The notes under the pieces are model-generated. The model was not told the origin of the DNA. It searched no databases and saw only the letters and a program-made list of their open reading frames with translations. 64,000 bases of DNA, taken from positions 744,001 through 808,000 of the forward strand of contig NZ_SJJZ01000004.1 of assembly GCF_004331345.1 (NCBI RefSeq). Direction: 5' to 3'. Source of the DNA: Kribbella soli. Its GTDB lineage: Bacteria > Actinomycetota > Actinomycetes > Propionibacteriales > Kribbellaceae. This document shows positions 18,264-26,058 of this stretch, piece by piece. Made by a program: the position numbers and the translations under genes. The stretch's first letter is position 1. Each line of letters starts with the position of its first letter.

Positions 18264-18605
18264 CGCGACACCGCCGGATTCCCGGTGACGATCGACCATC
18301 TGTACGGCTCGACCACGATCAAGGCCAAACCGCAGCGGGTGGTGACGCTCGGCGGTGGCGACACGGAAGCGGCCATCGCGCTCGGCGTGGTCCCGGTGGC
18401 GGGCGCCGACTGGTTCGGCAACACGCAGTTGCCGGCGGTGAAGGCCGGCCACGTCGCGTACTGGGGTGGTGCGCCGGTCATCAGCACCGCGACGCCGAGC
18501 GCTGAGTTCTCCAGCGCGATGTCGATCGGCGGACCGCTCGGCATCAAGTACGCACTCCCAAAGCTGGCTCCGATGCTGAAGAACGCCCTGGCCGGGAAGG
18601 GTTAA
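18264..18605 (+). pseudogene. Remnant of an iron-siderophore ABC transporter substrate-binding protein
   Basis: The frame reads FPVTIDHLYGSTTIKAKPQR, VVTLGGGDTEAAIALGVVP and VAGADWFGN, the N-terminus of FepB/FecB-like binding proteins after the lipoprotein signal. It then continues LPAVKAGHVAYWGG and PLGIKYALPKLAPML to a stop, which is the extreme C-terminus. The roughly 200 residues in between are gone, as are the signal peptide and start codon. The remaining reading is in frame, as with the ku remnant. AGGTTAGGC just upstream resembles half of an iron-dependent (DtxR/IdeR) box, weakly. Confidence 0.7.
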
Positions 18606-18654
18606 CGGCTCTCCTGACTGATGTCGGGTGGCGGGGCGGTGCCGGGCTCGGTGC

Positions 18655-18764
18655 GATGTGCAAGCTCGACAGGACATGTCTGGTCGCCGGGTAGTGCACC
18701 TGAGCGTGAACGCGTCCGCGCGTACACCGTCTCACCGGTGCACTACCTGTCGACCTTGCACATC
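18655..18764. repeat. Long interrupted inverted repeat
   Basis: The left arm GATGTGCAAGCTCGACAGG (18655-18673) plus GTAGTGCACC (18691-18700) is complementary, with one mismatch, to the continuous right arm of 28 bases at 18737-18764 (GGTGCACTACC, TGTCGACCTTGCACATC). The left arm is interrupted by 17 extra bases. It lies downstream of the decayed binding-protein gene and beyond the 3' end of the convergent lyase gene. It could be a terminator or the relic of a palindromic element. Nothing else is seen between 18606 and 18837. Confidence 0.5.
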
Positions 18765-18837
18765 ACACGACAAGCCGAGCCCACACCAACCCGAAAGCCG
18801 GGCGGTGCGGCAGGACTGCATCGGGCTGGGGAGCCGG

Positions 18838-20205
18838 TTAAAGAACCTTGGTGAGGAGGCTGGTCAGGTCCTCGCCGAACGGGCGGTCGGCGTCGATCGG
18901 AGGTACGACGGCGTCGACCGCCCGCATCACGCTGTGCAGACCTGCTGGGATCGGGCGTTGGGACAGAGCGAAGGCCTGTCGTACGGCGAGCAGCTCGCAC
19001 GCGATCGTCTCGCGGGTCAGGCGGATCGCTTCGCCGAGGTTGCCGACCGCTTCCCAGGAGAACGTCTGCACGTCCTCCTGACCGTTGGACGTCTCCGCCG
19101 TACTGATTGCCGTGGGCAACGTCAGACGGCGGAGCTGGTGGACGGTCGCGACCGCGCGCTTGTGGACGGCGACCAGGCCGGCTTGCGGGCCTGGTTCGCG
19201 GGCGAGCTGGGCGGTGAGGCCGGTGACGGTGGGATCCAGCAGCCGGTGCAGCCGCGCCGCCGAGACCTCGGCCGCGTGCGCCAGTGCGGCTGTCAGGTGA
19301 TCGCAGTACGCCGCCAGATCGATCCCGTGAAACCCGGCCGTCCCGACGAACTCGCCGTCGAGGTACGCCGGGGAGTCCGTCACGCCGGTGAACGCCCGGT
19401 CCACCGCGTCGTCCAACTGCTGCAAGGTCCGCCGAAGATGAGCGTTCACGTGCCCCGCGACCCGGAACGAGACCGGCGCCTGCAAACTCCGCGGCTCCGG
19501 CTCGGGACCTGCCAACTCTCGCAGCCTGGCGAACTCAACCCCCAGCACGTCGTCCCCGCGCGCCGCGAGCGGCTGATACGGATCCCGGTTGGCGCCGACG
19601 ACTGCGATCGCGCCGGCCGCGACGGTGCTGAGCTGATCCGCCAACCGGTGCACTCTGGTTGCGTGGAGCGCGGCTCTGCCGGTCGCGCCGGGGATGCCGG
19701 CCAGCAAGGCGATGCCCTCCTTGGGACCGGGCTCCAGGGAGGCGAAGGCATGCGCGAGCGGGATGATCTCGCCTGCGGAACCGGCACCTTCCGCCGGGAT
19801 GTTCGGCAGCGGGCCGTTGTTGATGAGGGCAACCAACTGGTGGATCAGTTCGACGGAGACGGCTGCGTCGCCGGTGAGGAAGGTTTTCAGGCGGCCGATC
19901 AGGACGGCGCGGGCTTCGTCCGGTGGGAGCCAGGGTGGGCCGCCGACCGCTCGACCTAGCAGGAGGTTGCGTTGGTGGACCCGCTGCTCGTCTTCCGTCA
20001 GTCGGACCTTGCTCAGGTTGCCCATGCCGGTGTTGACGCCGTACACGGGCCGGCCGGAGCGGAGGGTGTTGAGGGCGGCGGCGCGGATCGCGGCCAAGCG
20101 GTCAAGGAGGGCGGGCGCCAGCTCGATCGGGCCTGGGGCGGCCGGATCGAGGTCCGACGGTCCGTGGATCAGCACCGGTTCGCTGGTCGTGCGCGGCGCG
20201 GTCAT
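18838..20205 (-). CDS. Aromatic amino acid ammonia-lyase homologue with altered MIO triad
   Basis: 455 residues, ATG overlapping the stop of the OCD gene. The fold of histidine/phenylalanine ammonia-lyase is evident: VYGVNTGMGNLSKVRL, then INNGPLPNIP, GEIIPLAHAF, PGPKEGIALLAGIPGATG, GFHGIDLAAY and SNGQEDVQTFS. However, the Ala-Ser-Gly triad that cyclises to the MIO cofactor reads Ser-Ala-Gly here (19771-19779, in EGAGSAGEI), so the serine that becomes dehydroalanine is Ala. The QDxYSxR motif reads QAPVSFR and the QEDH motif QEDV. It may catalyse a different reaction or be non-catalytic. Pairing with an OCD enzyme suggests a shared amino-acid substrate. Confidence 0.85.
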   Translation of the reverse strand: MTAPRTTSEPVLIHGPSDLDPAAPGPIELAPALLDRLAAIRAAALNTLRSGRPVYGVNTGMGNLSKVRLTEDEQRVHQRNLLLGRAVGGPPWLPPDEARAVLIGRLKTFLTGDAAVSVELIHQLVALINNGPLPNIPAEGAGSAGEIIPLAHAFASLEPGPKEGIALLAGIPGATGRAALHATRVHRLADQLSTVAAGAIAVVGANRDPYQPLAARGDDVLGVEFARLRELAGPEPEPRSLQAPVSFRVAGHVNAHLRRTLQQLDDAVDRAFTGVTDSPAYLDGEFVGTAGFHGIDLAAYCDHLTAALAHAAEVSAARLHRLLDPTVTGLTAQLAREPGPQAGLVAVHKRAVATVHQLRRLTLPTAISTAETSNGQEDVQTFSWEAVGNLGEAIRLTRETIACELLAVRQAFALSQRPIPAGLHSVMRAVDAVVPPIDADRPFGEDLTSLLTKVL

Positions 20206-21218
20206 CAGTGGAACCGGAGCATGGTGCCTGCTTCGGCGGCTTCGGCGCGGCGGAGGATCAGGTGGGCGATCGCGACGTCCAGCAGGGACAGGCCGCGGTG
20301 CCAGAAGAGGTTGCGTTCGGCAGCGTTCTCGCGGCCGGGTTTGCGGCCCGCGACGATCTCCCCGATCTCGGCGTACAGCGTCTCCGGCGACAGCCGCCCG
20401 CTGTCCACGTGCCGGCGCAGCGACCCGAACCGCCCGGACTGCGCCTCCCGCCAATCGTCCACGACCACCTTGTCCATCACGTCGAGCAGATCGAGCTCGA
20501 CCGCGGAGACCGTCCCGTACGGTACGACGAACGCGCCCGGCCGGACCGCCGCCGTCCGCAGCAGCGGCTCGGGCTCGGTGAGGCGGGTCGCCTCGACCAG
20601 TACGTCGGCGCCGTCGAAGGCCTCCTCCGCGGTCGCGCACACGCGGACCGGCGTGGTCAGTTCCGCGGAGAGGTCCACGGCGAACTTCTCCCGGGACTCC
20701 GGCCGTCGCGACGTCACCCGGATCTCGTCGAGGTCGAGGAGGTCGTCGAGCATCGTCACGTTCCACCACGCCGTACCACGGGCGCCGGCGTGCGCGAGGA
20801 TCTTGCTGTCCCGGCGGGCCAGGTGGCGGGCACCGACGGTCGTCATCGCGCCGGTGCGGGCCGCGGTGATCATCGTCGCGTCCAGGATCGCGAGCGGTAC
20901 GCCGGTGGTCGGGTCGAAGAGGGTTGCCATCGCGAGCTCGCTGGGCAGACCCTTCTGGTAGTTCGGGACGAAGTCGCCGACGACCTTCACGCCGCTGACC
21001 CCGTGCTCGCCGAGGCCGTCGAGGTGCCCGCGGAGAATGTTGAAGTGGCCGATCCCGCCGTTGTTCGGCATCAGGTGCATGCGCGGCTCGAAGCTCGTCC
21101 GGCCCTCGCCGTGCTCGCGGACCGCGTCCTCCACGGCGTCCACGATCTCCAGCCTGGTGAGCCCCAACCCGTCGATGTCGGGGCCGCTGAGGAAGCGCAG
21201 CCAGATCCCGTCCGTCAC
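20205..21218 (-). CDS. Ornithine cyclodeaminase family protein paired with the lyase homologue
   Basis: 337 residues, GTG start with GAAGGAG 4 nt upstream. It has GVKVVGDFVPNYQKGLPSEL in place of the substrate Lys/Arg block, LFDPTTGVPLAILDATMITAARTGAMTTVGA, a Rossmann segment altered to ILAHAGARGTAWWN (the usual GxGxQA is missing its first Gly positions), and VVPYGTVSAVELDLLDVMDK. It belongs to the OCD/mu-crystallin superfamily but is far from the copy at 14938. Translational coupling to the lyase homologue implies one pathway. A likely -10 (TAAAGT) and the ribosome site lie in the 63-bp gap to the divergent YqeB gene. Confidence 0.83.
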   Translation of the reverse strand: MTDGIWLRFLSGPDIDGLGLTRLEIVDAVEDAVREHGEGRTSFEPRMHLMPNNGGIGHFNILRGHLDGLGEHGVSGVKVVGDFVPNYQKGLPSELAMATLFDPTTGVPLAILDATMITAARTGAMTTVGARHLARRDSKILAHAGARGTAWWNVTMLDDLLDLDEIRVTSRRPESREKFAVDLSAELTTPVRVCATAEEAFDGADVLVEATRLTEPEPLLRTAAVRPGAFVVPYGTVSAVELDLLDVMDKVVVDDWREAQSGRFGSLRRHVDSGRLSPETLYAEIGEIVAGRKPGRENAAERNLFWHRGLSLLDVAIAHLILRRAEAAEAGTMLRFH

Positions 21219-21281
21219 GTGGCTCCTTCGGTTGCCGTCGGTCGATACTTTAGTTTCAGGCCGTCACGCTACGTTCGGGAC

Positions 21282-21986
21282 ATGGGGCCTACGACTGCGG
21301 ATCGCACGGTGATCGGCCACTCCGCCGCGGACAAGACGTTGCTGTTCGGCGGGTTGCCGCTGGCCGGGCTGGTCCTCGGGTTCTTCCTGCCACGGATCGC
21401 CGACTGGGCGGCCGGGCGGCAATGGGTGCCGTTCCAGGGTCCGCTGAAGCTGATCGCCGCGTGGGACAGCTGGTGGGTCGTGGTGATCTGCGTGGTCGTC
21501 GGGCTCGTGGCCGGCGTACTGCTCGCCGGAATGGCGCTCGACGACACCTTGAAGGTGACGATCACCAGCCAGTCGGTCGAGTTCCTGAAGAACCAGAAGA
21601 CCGTGACGGTGCCGCGCGTGAAGGTGGCGGTGGCGTTCCTGGACGGGAAGGAGATCGTCCTCCAGGACGCGGCGTCCCGCGAGCTGGCGCGGGAGAGGCA
21701 CGACCAGCTGAAGTCCGAGGCGAGGCGGATCCCGGCGGCCTTCCGTGCCCACGGCTACCCGTGGTCGGACTCCGGCGACCCGCACGAGTCCGAGTTCCGG
21801 CGCTGGGTCGAGGCTGACCCGGACCTCTCGCCCGCGGCCAACGCGCTCCTCAGGGCCCGCTCCAAGGCCTTCGACCAGGGCGACAAGGGCAAGGCCGACC
21901 TGCGGGAGCTCCGCACCGACCTGGCCAACCTCGGCTACAGCGTCAAGGACAAGGACAAGACGCAGTACTGGCGGTCAACGGCCTAA
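21282..21986 (+). CDS. YqeB family membrane protein
   Basis: 234 residues. Two membrane segments (LLFGGLPLAGLVLGFFLP and WWVVVICVVVGLVAGVLLAG) precede a PH-like strand region (DDTLKVTITSQSVEFLKNQK). FLDGKEIVLQDAASRELARE, then FRAHGYPWSDSGDPHESEFRRWVE and LRELRTDLANLGYSVKDKDKTQYWR are the signature of the YqeB family of Bacillus and actinobacteria. Function unknown. TACGTT ends 6 nt before the ATG and there is no ribosome site, so the transcript may be leaderless. Confidence 0.8.
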   Translation: MGPTTADRTVIGHSAADKTLLFGGLPLAGLVLGFFLPRIADWAAGRQWVPFQGPLKLIAAWDSWWVVVICVVVGLVAGVLLAGMALDDTLKVTITSQSVEFLKNQKTVTVPRVKVAVAFLDGKEIVLQDAASRELARERHDQLKSEARRIPAAFRAHGYPWSDSGDPHESEFRRWVEADPDLSPAANALLRARSKAFDQGDKGKADLRELRTDLANLGYSVKDKDKTQYWRSTA

Positions 21987-22360
21987 GCGCCGAGCAGGTG
22001 GATGACTGCTTGGGCGTACGCCTGTTCGGCGTCGTCGGAGGTGTGGGTGCTGTTGGTGAGGGTGACTCGGTAGCCGTCGGGGGTGGCTTCGAGGGACTGG
22101 AAGTGCGAGCCGAGGAGAGCGCGGAGCTGCTCCTCGCGCGGGAGCCAGATGACCTCGCGTTGCTCGATGCTGTCCAGGGCCCACTCGGTGGTGCCGTTGA
22201 AGCCGATCACCTTGCTGCCCTGGTAGTCGTGCACCTCGACGGTCATGTCGCTCACCACGAACACGTCGTCGTCCATGTCCCGGTCCGGTACGGCGAAACG
22301 ATCCCCGGCCGCCGGTGTCCACAGCACCCCGGCCTTGCGCAGTCGTCCGGCCTGCTCCAT
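21983..22360 (-). CDS. Small actinobacterial protein, often labelled CpaE-like
   Basis: 125 residues from the ATG at 22360, with GGAGGGG 8 nt upstream. GVLWTPAAGDRFAVPDRDMD, DDVFVVSDMTVEVHD, VIGFNGTTEWALDSI and VIWLPREEQLRALLG are a strongly conserved actinobacterial family that databases often name pilus assembly protein CpaE. It has none of the receiver or ParA-like ATPase domains of true CpaE, so that name is not supported. No membrane segment; function unknown. Its 3' end overlaps the YqeB gene by 4 bp on the opposite strand. Confidence 0.7.
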   Translation of the reverse strand: MEQAGRLRKAGVLWTPAAGDRFAVPDRDMDDDVFVVSDMTVEVHDYQGSKVIGFNGTTEWALDSIEQREVIWLPREEQLRALLGSHFQSLEATPDGYRVTLTNSTHTSDDAEQAYAQAVIHLLGA

Positions 22361-22455
22361 CGTGATCACCCCTCCATCCTCCCCACGGCACGCAAACCCC
22401 GCAGGTCCACGCGAGCCGCGACCACCGAGATGCGGCTCGCGTGGAGGATGCGGAG

Positions 22456-22836
22456 TCAGCGGCCGAGGGCGGTGCGGAGCTCCTCGGCACGGTGTGCGAT
22501 GCGGTCGCGGCACTCCGTGGTGAGCGGCAGGTCGATCAGCGCGGCCGCCTGCAGGTGGCTGAGGCCGAAGTCCGCGCGCAGACGTCGTACGGCGGTCGAA
22601 CGGTCCGCGGATGCCCGCAGTACCGCTGCCACCTCGTCACGGCGCTCGAACGCGGCCAGGATGCCGTCGTAGATCTCCAGCTGCGTATGCGCGGAGCGAT
22701 CCGGCTCCGTCGTCGTCCGCGCGGCCCTGTCACTGGCGCTGTCGCTGGTCCGGATCACCTGGCGCCACAGGGCGGGTACGGCGAGCCGGGCGCGGGTGTA
22801 GCGCCGGGTGAGGGGCTGTGCGTAGGTCATGGTCAT
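22456..22836 (-). CDS. Stand-alone GyrA-like dimerisation-arm protein
   Basis: 126 residues. The stretch LEIYDGILAAFERRDEVAAV, LRASADRST, LRADFGLSHLQAAALIDLPL matches the coiled-coil arm and dimer gate of DNA gyrase/topoisomerase IV subunit A (GLLIALDNIDEVIALIRAS and FGLSEIQAQAILDMRL in GyrA). No catalytic Tyr domain, winged helix or beta-propeller is present, so it cannot cut DNA alone. It could associate with GyrA through the arm or be a domesticated regulator. An Arg/Thr-rich N-terminus of about 40 residues has no recognised domain. It follows the peptidase gene by 18 bp on the same strand. Confidence 0.7.
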   Translation of the reverse strand: MTMTYAQPLTRRYTRARLAVPALWRQVIRTSDSASDRAARTTTEPDRSAHTQLEIYDGILAAFERRDEVAAVLRASADRSTAVRRLRADFGLSHLQAAALIDLPLTTECRDRIAHRAEELRTALGR

Positions 22837-22854
22837 CTCGGTTCCCCCTTGTGA

Positions 22855-23568
22855 TCAATCTGCCTTGGCCACCGCGTGCGGTTCTCGCGGCGGGCACTTC
22901 TTGCCGGGCGTTGTGAGCGCCTCGAAGTGCCAGGGTTCGTTGTCGTACCGGCGGCACACGCCGTACCGCCAGCCGTTCTTGTTCAGCCACGTCATGGCGG
23001 CCGCCGGACCGATGTCCACGGCCTTGCCCTGCACGTGAGCGGAGTACTTCGGCGGCAGCACCCAGCGCGTCGCCAGCTTGTACGACCCGTACCTCTTGAT
23101 CGCGTCGTTCAGCAGCCGCTGCTGCTTCGCCGCGCTGCGCCGGCCGGAGGTGATGCTGATCTTGACCCCGTCGGCCTTCGCGGCCGCGATCGCCTTCGTC
23201 AGCCGTGACTTCAGCTTCGGCGAGAGCCCGTCGATGCTCTCCTCACGCGACACCGGTGTCGGCTTCTTCGTCGGCTTCTTGGAGGGCGTCGTAGCGGTCT
23301 TCGGCGGTGCAGTCGGAGTCGACCGCGTCGTACGGCGGGACGGCGTGGGGGTCACCAGCTTCGTGGTGGTGGGCGGTGCGCCGATCGCGGGCGCGCCGAC
23401 AGTCGACACCACCGGCTCCTTGTCCGCGCCCAGGCCGAGCACCTCGCCGACCTGCGCGTGCCACAGCAGCAGCGCTCCGACGACGGCACCGACCCCGACC
23501 ACACCGATCACGGACAGCAACCGCGTCCGCCCCGCACTGTTCGGGCGCGGCGGCAGGTCGTTGCTCAT
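22855..23568 (-). CDS. Membrane-anchored D-alanyl-D-alanine carboxypeptidase (VanY/M15)
   Basis: 237 residues, ATG at 23568 with GAGAGG upstream. One N-terminal membrane helix (LLSVIGVVGVGAVVGALLL) is followed by a Thr/Pro/Lys stalk and then a peptidase M15B domain. SGRRSAAKQQRLL, SAHVQGKAVDIGPAAA (the S-x-H-x-x-G-x-A-x-D zinc motif) and NEPWHFEAL (the E-P-W-H-x-E motif) supply the zinc ligands and catalytic Glu. It should trim the terminal D-Ala from peptidoglycan stem peptides outside the membrane. No vancomycin-resistance genes are adjacent, so a housekeeping cell-wall role is likely. Confidence 0.9.
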   Translation of the reverse strand: MSNDLPPRPNSAGRTRLLSVIGVVGVGAVVGALLLWHAQVGEVLGLGADKEPVVSTVGAPAIGAPPTTTKLVTPTPSRRTTRSTPTAPPKTATTPSKKPTKKPTPVSREESIDGLSPKLKSRLTKAIAAAKADGVKISITSGRRSAAKQQRLLNDAIKRYGSYKLATRWVLPPKYSAHVQGKAVDIGPAAAMTWLNKNGWRYGVCRRYDNEPWHFEALTTPGKKCPPREPHAVAKAD

Positions 23569-23745
23569 GGGGTACAGCCTCTCGGATCCGGGTGTGGCGG
23601 CACATCGGTCCCAGGGACCGTTCTCACGTCCCATCTGTAGCCCCTGAGTATCAGTTCGGACGCTGAGCCTCCTCCAAAAGTTGGAGAGACCGCCCCTCCG
23701 GGCAGATGAAGCTTTAGCAAACACGGGCTGACTACGCTGGGCGAC

Positions 23746-25104
23746 ATGATGAGTGTCTGGCGCCGATTGTCGCAGGGGCAGCAGGACTTGCTGCGCGCCG
23801 CGGTCATCGGGCTGGTCTGGTTCGCCGTGCTGAACCTCATCAACGGCACCGGTCTGCGCCCGCACAACCCGGCCGTCTCTGTCGTCACGGGCGTCTTCCT
23901 GGTCGCCACGGTCGCCCTCGTCCGGCGGATCCCGCGCACGATGCTCCTCGTCGTCTCGGTGCTATATCCGTTCCTGTACGCCGCGGCCGGTACCGGCCTG
24001 GCGGCGCAGCTCGGTCTCACGATGTTCGGTCAGCCCGAGATCAGCGACGCGGCGCTGCAGTCGGAGATCCACCTGGTCCCGCTGCTCGTCGTCGGGTACC
24101 TGGCGGCGTCGGCCGGCGTACGGCGGTTCATCTGCCTGTTCTTCACGATGGGCAGCCTGGCCGGGTTGATGATCGGGCTGCCGGCCGTGGTCGCGATCGT
24201 CCTCAGCCATGTCAACCGCGACATCCTGCGCGGCGATCGGTACCAGAGCCTCCCGCGGGACGTGCCGAGCCTGTACTCGTACATCGACGTGTCACTGTTC
24301 GTGTTCGCGGAGGCACTGATCTGCGGGATGGTGCTGCTCGGCGCGGACGCGCGCCGGCGCCGGAAGTCGGTGGCCCTGCTCGAGCAGCGGAACGCCGAAC
24401 TGGTCCGGCTGCGCGCGGTCGAGGCGGAGCGGGCTGCGGTGGCGGAGCGGACCCGGATCGCCCGCGACCTGCACGACGTGATCTCGCACCACGTCAGCGC
24501 GGTCGTGATCCGGGCTCAAGCGGCGGACCGGGTGGCCGACGAGCGACCCGAAGTACTGCGGGAGGCGATCCGCTGGATCATTGCCAGCGGCAAGGAAGCG
24601 CTGACCGCGATGCGGGAGACCGTCCGCGTGCTGAACACCGCGTCGCCGCAGATCGCCGGCGACACCGGGTCGGGCGGCGGCACCGCGCCGGTGCCGGACC
24701 TGGCCGACGTGGCGCGGATGGGTGAGCGGCTGAAGGCGGTCGGGATCGACGTGACGATGGACCTGCCGCCACGACAGCGGCAGCTCACGTCGGCGACCGA
24801 CCTGACCGCGGTGCGGATCATCCAGGAGGCGCTGACGAATGTGATGGTGCACGCCAAGGCGAGCGCAGCGCGGGTGACCTGGCAGAGTGGACCGCAGGGC
24901 GAGCTGCTGACCATCGACGACAACGGGAACGGCGGGCCGCCGCCGGTGAACGTGCTGGAGACGGCGCGCCGCAAGGAAAGCGGCCGCGGCAACGGACTGA
25001 TCGGGATGCGGGAACGGGCCACAGCGGTCGGCGGCACCCTCGCCGTCGCGGCCGGCCCCCTGGGTGGATGGAGAGTGCAGGCATGGCTGCCGCCGCAGAA
25101 GTGA
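23746..25104 (+). CDS. NarL-type sensor histidine kinase
   Basis: 452 residues. Five to six membrane segments fill residues 15-200, with no large extracellular sensor domain. The cytoplasmic part has a coiled linker (LLEQRNAELVRLRAVEAERA), the HisKA_3 dimerisation domain with phospho-acceptor His243 in ARDLHDVISHHVSAV, and an ATPase domain (IQEALTNVMVHAKASA as the N box, GNGLIGMRERATAVGG as the G box). It should phosphorylate the response regulator encoded by the overlapping next gene. The signal is unknown. A second ATG three bases later is an equally possible start. Confidence 0.92.
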   Translation: MMSVWRRLSQGQQDLLRAAVIGLVWFAVLNLINGTGLRPHNPAVSVVTGVFLVATVALVRRIPRTMLLVVSVLYPFLYAAAGTGLAAQLGLTMFGQPEISDAALQSEIHLVPLLVVGYLAASAGVRRFICLFFTMGSLAGLMIGLPAVVAIVLSHVNRDILRGDRYQSLPRDVPSLYSYIDVSLFVFAEALICGMVLLGADARRRRKSVALLEQRNAELVRLRAVEAERAAVAERTRIARDLHDVISHHVSAVVIRAQAADRVADERPEVLREAIRWIIASGKEALTAMRETVRVLNTASPQIAGDTGSGGGTAPVPDLADVARMGERLKAVGIDVTMDLPPRQRQLTSATDLTAVRIIQEALTNVMVHAKASAARVTWQSGPQGELLTIDDNGNGGPPPVNVLETARRKESGRGNGLIGMRERATAVGGTLAVAAGPLGGWRVQAWLPPQK

Positions 25105-25841
25105 GCGAGCCGATCCGGATCCTGGTCGCCGACGACCAGGGTGTGATCCGGATGGGCCTGGCGATGATCCTGGACCACGAGCCGGACCTGACCACGGTCG
25201 CGCAGGCCGAGAACGGCGAGGAGGCGCTCCGGCTGATCGAGCAGCACGACCCGGACGTCGTCCTGATGGACATCCGGATGCCTGTGATGGACGGTCTGGT
25301 CGCCACCGAGCGGATCACGACCGCCAACCGGGAGGCCGGCCGGGCGCGTCCCGCCGTACTGGTGCTGACGACGTTCGACGACGAGGCGTACGTGCTGGCC
25401 GCCGTCCGCGCGGGAGCGTCCGGGTTCCTGCTGAAGGACACCGATCCCGATCTCCTGGTTTCCGCCGTACGGGCGGTTCACCGCGGCGACTCGCTCGTCG
25501 ATCCGGCCTCGACCCGCGTGCTGCTCGAGCGCTGCATGGAACTGGAGCGTCAGGTCGACGGCGGTACGGCGATCAGCACGCCGGCGCAACCGGATGCGCG
25601 CTGGGCCGGGCTGCTGTCCCACCTGAGCGAACGGGAGCGGGAGATCCTGGTCTGGATGGCCCGTGGGCTGTCCAACCGGGACCTCGCGACCAAGCTGTTC
25701 GTCAGCGAGACCACGGTCAAGACCCATGTGAGCTCGGTGCTGTCGAAGCTCGGCCTGTCCAGCCGGGTCCAGGCCGTCGTGGTCGCCTACGAGGCCGGAG
25801 TGGTCCGGCCGGGCGAAGCGGACGTGCGCTGGGATTCCTAG
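25083..25841 (+). CDS. NarL/FixJ-type response regulator
   Basis: 252 residues, ATG at 25083 following GGAGAG inside the kinase gene (22-bp overlap). The receiver has DD in ILVADDQGVIRMGL, phosphorylation site Asp63 in VVLMDIRMPVMDG, and Lys in GFLLKDTDPD. The C-terminal LuxR-type DNA-binding domain is LSEREREILVWMARGLSNRDLA, then VSETTVKTHVSSVLSKLGLSSR. The 22-bp overlap with the kinase gene shows translational coupling. A GTG at 25101 is a weaker alternative start. Its target is unknown; no obvious export or resistance operon is adjacent. Confidence 0.93.
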   Translation: MAAAAEVSEPIRILVADDQGVIRMGLAMILDHEPDLTTVAQAENGEEALRLIEQHDPDVVLMDIRMPVMDGLVATERITTANREAGRARPAVLVLTTFDDEAYVLAAVRAGASGFLLKDTDPDLLVSAVRAVHRGDSLVDPASTRVLLERCMELERQVDGGTAISTPAQPDARWAGLLSHLSEREREILVWMARGLSNRDLATKLFVSETTVKTHVSSVLSKLGLSSRVQAVVVAYEAGVVRPGEADVRWDS

Positions 25842-25948
25842 GTAAACAGCCAGACTCCGACCGCCACAACGGCAAGCAGAATTACAACGGTCACGGCTTG
25901 GCTCAGCACCGACGCCTTCTGGCGCCGGGGTAGGAAGTCCCCAGTCAT
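25838..25948 (-). CDS. 36-residue single-span membrane protein
   Basis: A short frame from the ATG at 25948 to TAG at 25838-25840: MTGDFLPRRQKASVLSQAVT, then a membrane span of Val, Ile, Leu and Ala ending GVWLFT. GGAAG lies close before the ATG. Positive residues before the span predict an N-in topology. The stop overlaps the last codon of the convergent response regulator gene. No family is recognised; coding status rests on the start, the ribosome site and the clean hydrophobic helix. Confidence 0.45.
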   Translation of the reverse strand: MTGDFLPRRQKASVLSQAVTVVILLAVVAVGVWLFT

Positions 25949-26058
25949 GCTTCCAGAGTTGCTCGCGAAACCGCGCCACCCATCGGCCGTCAGGATGGTT
26001 CTGGTCTACTACCTGAGGATGAGCTGGTTGCCGGTGGCCCCTGCCTTTGTCGATTGCC

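Noticed and set aside
18252..18266. Iron-dependent (DtxR/IdeR) box before the binding-protein remnant
   Set aside because: AGGTTAGGC matches only one half of the 19-bp consensus; the other half is not present.
21983..22360. Annotation of this protein as pilus assembly protein CpaE
   Set aside because: It has no ParA-type ATPase or receiver domain and there are no pilus genes around, so the name is not justified.
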